In this document: positions 7,942 through 14,468 of the stretch, in pieces
How the letters are laid out: the number at the start of each line of letters is the position of its first letter
How positions within the stretch are numbered: the stretch's first letter is position 1
DNA from: Pleurotus djamor
Taxonomy: Eukaryota > Basidiomycota > Agaricomycetes > Agaricales > Pleurotaceae
Length of the DNA stretch: 14,468 nucleotides
Assembly: GCA_029747585.1 (NCBI GenBank)
Contig: JAPEVF010000868.1
Span: 4,432 to 18,899 of the forward strand
Direction of reading: 5' to 3'
Program-made: the position numbers and the translations under genes
The notes under the pieces: model-generated
What the model was told of the DNA's origin: nothing
Database searches by the model: none
The model's input: the letters and a program-made list of their open reading frames with translations, nothing else

Positions 7942-9503
7942 ATGAAGCTCATGGTATGTGTCCCTTCCATCTGTTTACGTCCGCTCCTGATATATTTCAT
8001 CGTAGTGTCCTCCTCCTGTCCCTCACGTTGTGAGTCGTGAACTTTTTGTGTCGTTGTCGCGTTCTGACATGCCTTCACTGTAGGATGTAATCCGTGGAGA
8101 TCAACTGGTCGTGACGCCACCCAAGCAGCATGTGTTCATGATGCTGATGGAGTTCTCTTACCCCTTTGAACTCGGTGTCCTCTTCGGCATGACTGTCATT
8201 TCTCTGCTTCGGTTGGCAAGAACCTGTAAATTCTTGCACGCCAAAGTAGAACATCATCTCAGAATTCGTCGAGATATCCGCGCCGCGCTGTCTCTCTTCC
8301 TACCCGTGGACTCCATCTCGTCTTTTCGTAACCTCCAGGCGGACACCGGGCTACTCATAGGGGGGACATTTGCTCAATCCTTCATCGACCTCAGTATCCA
8401 CACCACCAAGCTCGTTGTCGTAGACANTTTTTGTCTATCACGAATCAGCTCTCGATGTCTCCAAGTGGCTCGTCGCGAACGAAATCGAACTCGACATGCC
8501 GCTTTTCTCTGGGAAATCGATCAGTCAAATCATCTCTCGCAAGTTATCCGCAACGCGCTCCTCCTTGACCTATGTCCCACCCACTCAGGATGAAATCCGG
8601 TACTGTGGACTTGTCTTACGTTATAGCCGAGCCTTAATTGGGTCGCCGATCAGCCAGAACCCGGACGTACTCATAGACCTCCAATTCAAAACCAAGTCCG
8701 GCATCAAGGTTCACCTGCACGTTTGCTCGAGGAGCGCCTTGTGTGGCATATTGTCTTTGTCGTCGAGTAAGTTGGGAATTCTGTTATCTTTGAGTATCAT
8801 GTCTTTAACTCACCGCGTCATTAGCGTCGTTGTTGAACTTCGTGGGAACACACTCGGCATTCTCTTTGTTTCCGAGGGAGACCTTCAATAAAAGGGTCTC
8901 CTTATCGGTGAACGCGACTCAGAACAACTACCTGAGAACCATCCAAAATCCATTCCGAAGATGGCCTGGCCAGTTAATAGATAGTTTCTATCCCTTGGAT
9001 AGGTCTTGCGACTTCCCCGCCGGTCCTAGGATGTTTTCTGGAAGGGATCAGACTTGCTTGCGTGTCCCCCTCACGGGCGATGACGAACAACTCTCCGATT
9101 ATAGGGATAACATCATCCTTGAGTCCACGGTTTATTTTGGGTATGTTTTGTCCGGTAAAGGACCTGCATACCTCAATTATAACACGTAAGTGTTTGCCTA
9201 TCCATTCATATCGTTTTTAACCGAATCAATTATTCTAGATGGGACAAATACACCGTCCGTCCTACTCCTTTGCTGTTGCAAGATGTAGACGAGGTCAGCG
9301 ATGAGGTATCTTCTGTTATCGTGGATGGGGATGACAAGAATAAGTCCTCTTCCGTCGTTGACGAGAACGTCGCAAAACAATCCTCCGTCGATGGAGCCAA
9401 AGAAAGTGTCATGGAGTCTTCCAACCTCAAAGGCGGATATCACACGACCACGTCCTCCGTCCCTGATAGAAACCTTGGCGTCACCGATTCCGGATGTGTG
9501 TAG
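7942..9503 (+). CDS. Copy 4 of the tandem family: F-box-like plus NTase-like protein with acidic Ser-rich tail
   Basis: Exons 7942-7953, 8006-8029 (24-nt micro-exon), 8084-8766, 8825-9185 and 9239-9503; five exons, GT-AG introns of 52-58 nt. The N at 8427 must be skipped: the frame then reads VVVDIFVYHESALDVSKWL, aligning with copy 2 (RIFV...TEWF) and copy 3 (DLYV...SLWL), and the gene gives 447 aa. Residues about 36-70 (FSYPFELGVLF, SLLRLARTCKFLH) are an F-box-like helical segment as in copy 2. LQADTGLLIGGTFAQSFI is the NTase-like G-G motif (residues 105-106); only the second acid, D126, is kept. The later strand reads IKVHLHVC, with no acid. The block SLLNFVGTHSAFSLFPRET opens exon 4. The last exon encodes a 77-residue or longer acidic, Ser/Val/Asp-rich tail (DEVSDEVSSV, DGDDKNKSSS) absent from the other copies, probably disordered. 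Function unknown. Confidence 0.75.
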
Positions 9504-10548
9504 CAAGCGTGTAGATCGGATATTTCGAATGTTAGGGTAGAGCAATTCGCCACTTAGAGTTCAACATCGAATGTGTATCTTTCGAAGGTTGATAGAAGGC
9601 ATGAATTTCATTTTTATTTCGCGTACAACTCGGCCAGTCAGTCTTTTTACCACGGGGACATTACGAACATTTTGGTGAAGTGCAGTTCACCAGACTGGCC
9701 GTGGGAATTCTCTTTTGCCTCTGGGAACAATAGTTTCGCTTTCCTCTATCCGAACACCCTCAGTGGTCTCACCGTTTGAAGGCTGATCTAGGACAAGCAG
9801 GAGTGAGTTCCAATCAACCTGGTCCTCTGTTGAAAGCAACTCCAGTGGTATGTCATCCCGTATGATCTTCGTCACCCTAGTTTGGCTGACTCCACTTGCG
9901 GATATGCGATCTCCTCGAAGACGTCTTTCATGACGTCTAGATACGAGTGCATGGCTCGACTAGACCTAGAAAGAGCCAAGGATATACACCAAGTTCTTTG
10001 TGATCGAGGGATCTGTGCGAAGGTAGGGACAGGTAGCGGAATCGGGAGGATGTCTACCGATATTCTTGACAAATATAGTGAATTAAGCCAATACGTACAT
10101 TTGTGCTCATTTCTCCAACTAGGTCTGTTGTTTCTCTGTGTCAGTCTACTCTATATTGGACCTGGAAGCGAGCGGGTTGCCCACATTTACGCCTTATGAT
10201 ATCTGAAATTTGAACACTCATTTAGCTCTATAGGACTTCTCGTGTAACATCGAGTCCATTCAGAATACACCAAAAGTCAATTTAAGCGTAAGAGCTAGGG
10301 ATTAGACATACAAAGTGGGTCCATTTGTGAGTCCCTTAAAATAACTCGAGCGCTAGTCATACGACTAATACTAATAATCAGCCCGTTGATATCCGCGGAC
10401 GACTTGACCTCCTTACCATCGCCGCGGAATGTGGAGTTCCACGCTGCGGTATCATTGTTACTTCCCGGATCAGCTGATCAATGGAGCACGACATGTAAAA
10501 GGTATGACCATTTGCGGGACAAACTATTTGCGAAATATTTACTGAGTC
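9504..10548. other. 1.05-kb region without a supported gene
   Basis: It lies between the converging copy 4 and the minus-strand gene ending at 10549. The longest frames are 9573-9779 (+), with HEFHFYFAYNSASQSFYHGD, and 9882-10199 (+), about 105 codons, with ECMARLDLERAKDIHQVLCD followed by a hydrophobic end. Neither shows a family motif, and I could not chain them by splice sites. Minus-strand frames at 9687-9875 and 9872-10072 overlap and are equally unsupported. Remnants of a gene or mobile element are possible. Confidence 0.4.
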
Positions 10549-11234
10549 CTAAAACCAAAAAGAGTAACCAATGTAGAACTGGTTCTATAACAGGTGAGCG
10601 AGACGACTTCAAGAAAATATTGTATTACTTACCAAATCATCCAAGTCCATGATATTTCCCCCGTCGGCAACGTAGTCCATGTCGAGCGGAAAGATCGTGC
10701 TGCCAGTTCCATCCGGCGTAATATAAACCGCCAAGACTGGTTTCTTGTCGTGATCAAAACCATAGATCAATGCCCCTTTGTCATACGACCAGAACGAGTT
10801 CAACGGACGCCTGTAATGAACGAAGACCATCGTCCATCAGTAACGGAGTAGAAGACATGCATCGAGTCAAAGAATCCATGGAGAAGGAAGTTGGAGATGA
10901 CGGAACGTACTGGACTACAACCGCGCCCAAGCTTGCCTCTCTCAAGTACTCTCCGCAAATGTTCAACGTCGTCTTCAACGTCACTTGGGCTTCCTTTGCG
11001 TCCAGGACGCTAGACGTGTAGTAGAAGGACGGAAGAAGATCGACATCCATCGCCGTATCATCCGCAATACCCCGTGCAACGACCCCTTGCGCTTTGTTCG
11101 CGACATCCGTCTGTTTCCAGGGCTTGTCAAGGAGGAACAACGGCCCTGAATACAAGGCGTACCTGATCCGTGTTCGTCGATCCCAACTCCCTTGTTTTCG
11201 AAGTACGAATATTCATGAAGAAGGTGAGATTCAT
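10549..11234 (-). CDS. Four-exon minus-strand gene (or 3' part of one), 161 aa, not recognised
   Basis: Read on the minus strand, exons are 11163-11234, 10911-11110, 10633-10810 and 10549-10584. Introns are 52, 100 and 48 nt, all GT-AG, with donors GTACGC, GTACGT and GTAAGT. Phases match and the join is open from an ATG to TAG: 161 aa. Exon 2 contains VARGIADDTAMDVDLLPSFY and AKEAQVTLKTTLNICGEYL; exon 3 contains LNSFWSYDKGALIYGFDHD and KPVLAVYITPDGTGSTIF; the end is NQFYIGYSFWF. The pattern of alternating hydrophobic and polar residues suggests a beta-rich fold. I do not recognise the family. The true start may be further upstream, because coding-like frames continue to about 11585. The 100-nt second intron is long for this window and also contains a frame (LHGFFDSMHVFYSVTDG), so an alternative splice form is possible. 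Confidence 0.5.
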
Positions 11235-11986
11235 GTTTTGTCGTGAGACTGATACTTGTAGAAGTTATGGAACGGAAAGATCTAACTTCGATATTTAGGC
11301 ATCGCTGTGTTGCTCCCCGTTTGTACACCAAGAAGCGCGCCCGCAGCGCCTACTCACTCGTTCTTCATCCCATCCTCAAACATTCTTACATACCAAGCGC
11401 AACCCGACACCGTTACGTCGACCAAAGGACCTTGAAAGCCCACCACGATTCCAACACGATCGTGCGACTTGCCGCCTTTCCTGAGAGCTCAGTAATGGAA
11501 CACGAAGAGGGTAATACGATGGTGCGTCGAGCGAAGATGAACATGGGAGGTTTGTAGCGCGTGAAGATGATGGCTGATGGATGGTGGATGGCATGGAGGC
11601 CGTCAAGTTGGCATTTTCGATGTGCTCGAGTGTACAGGTATGTCTGCAGGCTCTTCGCATTTCGTCCCTCCCCCCATTCCTCTTCTCTCCCATTTTCCTC
11701 CTCGAAGACGCGTACTCCCTCCTGCAATCCGTCTCCCATCCCATCCCATCCCATCCCATCCCATCCCATCCTTTGCTCTTCCCACCGAACACACATGGAG
11801 ACTAACATACTTGTCCCTTCGTTCTAGGTTGCCATCGTATCAATTTCAAATCCCTCAAAGCAGAAGACAAGAAATAAGAGGTGCGTGTATCGAGCTTCTT
11901 CCCCTTGGTTTCCATCAGGTTAACTAATTTCAATCAACCTTAGTCTTTTTGCGAACGCCGTCTACTCTCATATATAAAAATCAGAA
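11235..11986. other. Region between two divergent genes, with possible 5' exons of the minus-strand gene
   Basis: On the minus strand, 11358-11480 is open between a CTCTCAG acceptor and a GTGAGT donor and encodes VGIVVGFQGPLVDVTVSGC; in another frame the stretch up to about 11585 encodes IIFTRYKPPMFIFARRTIV. Either could be an upstream exon of the gene at 10549-11234, but I could not find splice phases that join them. Long overlapping frames at 11561-11927 on both strands mainly result from the CCCAT repeat and its C-rich flank and are not taken as genes. Confidence 0.35.
11735..11771. repeat. (CCCAT)n microsatellite
   Basis: 37 bp of perfect pentanucleotide repeat, 7.4 units, within a C/T-rich stretch. 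Likely length-variable between strains. It is not the fungal telomere repeat TTAGGG. Confidence 0.9.
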
Positions 11987-12595
11987 ATGAAGCTCAAGTA
12001 TCCTGAAGATGACGCGAAGGCATTTCATGGTTATGTGTCGCTGGGCGGACATTATAGGTAAGTTTCCTTGTTCGTTTAGTTATTCTATACGGACACCCTC
12101 CCTTCCCTCGTGTACTCGCGACAGAACAAGTCTCTAACGAGGTTCTTTCTATTCTAGACTTCCACATAGTATGGCGACATGTTTTGACGGGACGAACATG
12201 ATGTGGATGGATGAGGGACGAGGGACGTATGGGTGAGTGGGCATTGAGTGTGGGTGTTGGGGAGGTACGAATGTTACGTCGATTTCGTTTGTGGCGTGTA
12301 GCGATACTAATCGTGTGTGCTATTTGCTTATAGGGACGGACATGACTACATGGGGCAGTGGAGGGAGAGACGGCGCGGAGGAGTAGTCCCGGCCAAGAAA
12401 TCCCTTCTCACTCTTCAAGAGGCGAGGATGAAGAGCACGACGGGCAGGCTCGGCAGCTCTNGTCAGTGCCAAGGAGGGAGGGATACATGGCTGGCGGCGG
12501 GGGTCGGGTGGGAAGGGAGGTTGGCTGATGGACGAGAGATGGAGAGGGTCGAGTTCGTTATGTCCTTTTCAATAGATCTTATATGTAGTATATAG
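11987..12595 (+). CDS. Weakly supported three-exon gene, not recognised
   Basis: Proposed exons 11987-12057, 12158-12232 and 12334-12595, with introns of 100 and 101 nt (GTAAGT...TTCTAG and GTGAGT...TTATAG) whose phases match. The product starts MKLKYPEDDAKAFHGYVSLG, continues HSMATCFDGTNMMWMDEGRG and TYGDGHDYMGQWRERRRGG, then becomes low-complexity and basic. The N at 12461 makes the last part uncertain: if it is spurious, the frame changes and ends near 12573. The ATG is only about 12 bp from a TATATAAAA sequence, too close for that to be its TATA box, so a missing 5' exon or a wrong start is possible. The introns are about twice the length usual here. No family recognised. Confidence 0.33.
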
Positions 12596-12846
12596 GGTAG
12601 AGTATTTGGTATCAGGTAATGCCATATTTATATGGCCCTCCGTTCGTTATTGCTTGTAGCTGACATTGAGGGCGTCCCGAGTCCTCTCTACCGGACTTCG
12701 TTTACAACTGATCATAGGGAACTCTGGCAGGGGTCTTCAGGAGCTCAGGGGACCACAAAGATCAATGAAACTTCCTTATCCCGTAACCTATGGAAATTGT
12801 AATATACATTCAAGCTGTGCCTCCCTTCACTCAGCTTCTATGATTG

Positions 12847-13779
12847 CTAAAGTAGGACGCAGCGCGGGATAGGGCCGCTTGTTTGAGTTGCGTGGCGTTG
12901 AGTGCGTGTCACCGTCAACGTATTCAATGCATTTCTTCCAATAAACGCTGCTTGCCACAGCATTCCAGTACCTCCTGCTTGCTGCTGGGCACCTACAAGA
13001 GTACCATTTGAGGTCCTTGAGTATGGGCCTTCTACCGCAGCAAAGTTATGTGGAACGTTGGCATAGCAGTTTCGAACGAACTGGTAAGTTATGGTTGAAC
13101 GTTGAGGGGTCAGTGGGATGATAAATTAGTCCAAGAATATTTTACTCACCGTTCTCCATTCATCGTTATCTGAAGTAAACGATCTCGTAGTAAGTCCGGC
13201 ATTCCGTCGATATGTCATGGTCACAACGTAGAAATGGGGAAGTGGTGGTAACGCCACTCGACTGTGACATCTCCCGTAGAATATGGCTTCGGCCTCGAGC
13301 TAGAAGTGCAAAAGTTTTTTTACCATTATTAGCTCTTTAAAGCGTCTCGAAATAAGATACGCCGCGTACGTCGAAGACATATAGGCCGCCGGTTCCGTCT
13401 ATGGTGAAGTCGCCCCCACTAGTTCCATGTCGCGTCGGGGACTGGCCTATNGGGGTAATTCTCGTTTATGAAGGGTAGCTCTGCGCCAAATACAGCACGA
13501 TGGAAGGTTGCACTAGACCCTCCCAAGTAGCTCGGAACGTTCATAATGGTGGGGTCATCACTGGCAACACTGTACTGCACCTAGGGGTCAAAGAGGGTCA
13601 AACCAGGTCAAACCCCAAAGGTAAAAATCAGGCACACGACTGGAGCTTACTCCTTCATGCTGGTTAACGAATGCAGGTTTATTCGTGGCAGCCTCACTAG
13701 GGCAGCTGTGGTTGCCCATTGGACTGGCAGAAGCAACGCCTCCAAGCAACGCCAACGCAGAGAGGAAGCTGAGGAGCAT
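12847..13779 (-). CDS. Secreted protein, 243 aa, four exons, family not recognised
   Basis: On the minus strand, exons are 13651-13779, 13361-13580, 13150-13299 and 12847-13080; introns are 70, 61 and 69 nt, GT-AG and all phase 0. The N at 13451 must be skipped to keep exon 2 open; then the join gives 243 aa plus TAG. The first 18 residues, MLLSFLSALALLGGVASA, are a clear signal peptide with an A-S-A cleavage site before SPMGN. The mature part has four cysteines (26, 127, 171, 240), enough for two disulfides, and N-glycosylation sequons NHS and NGT. Other stretches are SDDPTIMNVPSYLGGSSATF, GGDFTIDGTGGLYVFDVRG, HFYVVTMTYRRNAGL and FVRNCYANVPHNFAAVEGPY. Repeated short beta-like strands with Gly turns suggest a compact extracellular beta-rich domain. 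No catalytic motif or known family is apparent. A TATA box lies upstream on the same strand. Confidence 0.72.
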
Positions 13780-13836
13780 TTCAGACTCAGAGGACCGGTT
13801 ATCGGTTGGGCTACACTGATGAGAGAGCTCAGGAGG

Positions 13837-13846
13837 CTTTTATATA
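13837..13846 (-). promoter_or_regulatory. TATA box of the secreted-protein gene
   Basis: TATATAAAAG on the minus strand lies about 60 bp upstream of the ATG at 13779, a normal distance for a fungal core promoter, and supports the chosen start. Confidence 0.6.
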
Positions 13847-14468
13847 AGTTCATCTTGAGTCACTTTAGATCACGGCGGTTTTTGTGGTCCGAGAAAGCAT
13901 TGAAGGTAACGTAGTTATTCAATCTACGTCGGCGAGTGTGGGTGAGAAATGGTGGAGTTATGAGTACAACACGTCAGCTGTGCTAGAGCTATCAGCAAAT
14001 CACCCCATAAAACTAGGGTGAGCCCAAGAATGAGTCTCATTATCATGGACTTCTTGAGCGGAAGCGAGAAAGAATGCCAGAAGTTAGGTAACATACGCCG
14101 TGGAATGAGACATGCCAGTTCTCACCAATCGCCGCACATTTACATAGCTTGAAGCTTGAAGGAGGAGATATTCACTCGGCCCTGCGTATAATAAAACCAT
14201 AGCAAGGTGTCGTAAGTGCCACCAGTATTGGACGTCCTGATATATCCTCGACTATAGTTATACCCCGGGTGGGATACATCCCAGCCTATAGCTACACTGG
14301 CGGGATATATCCCCCCGCAATACAGCCATCCCGCATGAGAGATCGGATCTGCTGGCCTGAAAGTACCACCGCCACGGAGCGCCGCGGTAAGCCTTCTTCC
14401 AAAAGTGATCATTGAATGATTGATCCGCATCGCCGTCCAATATGTTTAAGGGTAAGTATGTTGCCGCT
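13847..14468. other. Window end, no supported gene
   Basis: Upstream of the secreted-protein gene. Minus-strand frames at 14140-14430 and 14258-14440 overlap in different frames; the second starts MDGDADQSFNDHFWKKAYRG and could be an exon of a gene reaching in from beyond the window, but there is no splice or motif support. On the plus strand the last bases contain ATGTTTAAGG followed by GTAAGT, which could be a short first exon. Both ideas are weak. Confidence 0.35.
14239..14316. repeat. Imperfect 31-34 bp tandem repeat with palindromes
   Basis: Two full units and the start of a third: each begins GATA(T/C)ATCC and, in the two full units, continues with CTATAG, (T/C)TA and (T/C)AC before a G-rich end. 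At the third unit the junction forms a perfect 12-bp palindrome, GGGATATATCCC (14302-14313). Possible protein-binding array or trace of a mobile element. Confidence 0.5.

Noticed and set aside
7907..7945. ATG at 7907 as the start of copy 4 or as an upstream ORF
   Set aside because: It is 11 nt from the TATA box, probably not transcribed, and its frame ends after 12 codons at a TGA overlapping the chosen ATG.
9882..10199. 105-codon plus-strand ORF as a gene
   Set aside because: No recognised motif, no clear promoter and no splice partners; its hydrophobic end looks like translated non-coding sequence. It is described in the region entry instead.
11376..11927. Several long ORFs on both strands with GMGWDGMGWD or PIPSHPIPSH repeats
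   Set aside because: They are produced by the CCCAT microsatellite, which has no stop in several frames; no splice or motif support.
1..14468. tRNA, rRNA, CRISPR, bacterial operon or intact transposon
   Set aside because: No tRNA or rRNA signature was noticed, spliceosomal introns exclude bacterial genes, and no transposase, reverse transcriptase or long terminal repeats were recognised.

Overview
The window looks like nuclear DNA of a filamentous basidiomycete, most likely an agaricomycete (mushroom-forming fungus); genus not resolved. The evidence is dense genes broken by many introns of about 47-65 nt with GT(A/G)NGT donors and CTNA(C/T)-type branch points, short TATA-to-ATG distances, and protein families that I associate with agaricomycete genomes. 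The sequence appears to be a draft: it holds 12 isolated N bases. In the copy-4 gene and the secreted-protein gene, skipping the N restores an open frame, so those Ns look like spurious inserted bases.

Layout. (1) 54-1522 (+): a seven-exon gene for a 383-aa protein of unknown function, of a type that recurs in agaricomycete genomes. (2) 2184-9503 (+): the core of the window, four head-to-tail paralogues of one divergent family. Copies 1 (2184-3333) and 3 (6186-7439) are short. Copies 2 (3708-5095) and 4 (7942-9503) add an N-terminal F-box-like helical segment. All four share a region resembling the nucleotidyltransferase (NTase) fold signature, then a conserved block of the form (L/M)(M/L)N(F/I)xxxxxxxxx(L/V)FPxET, then a C-terminal domain. 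Two introns sit at the same place and phase in all four. The exon between them is 352 nt in copies 1 and 3, and 361 nt in copies 2 and 4 (after removing one T from a T run in copy 2). This suggests that a short + F-box gene pair was duplicated as a unit. A possible leftover promoter and a 15-bp inverted repeat lie between the two pairs. (3) 9504-10548: no supported gene. (4) 10549-11234 (-): a four-exon gene or 3' part of a gene, not recognised. (5) 11735-11771: a CCCAT microsatellite. (6) 11987-12595 (+): a weakly supported three-exon gene. (7) 12847-13779 (-): a four-exon gene for a 243-aa secreted protein with a clear signal peptide, four cysteines and a TATA box. (8) 13847-14468: mostly unexplained, with a short imperfect tandem repeat.

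The most interesting system is the four-gene array. It appears to be a rapidly diverging family of NTase-like proteins, some carrying an F-box-like module. Different copies have lost different predicted catalytic acids and none keeps a full triad, which points to non-catalytic or recognition roles. That functional reading is inference; the array, intron and motif patterns are visible in the sequence. Exon boundaries were placed by eye from splice signals and frame continuity.
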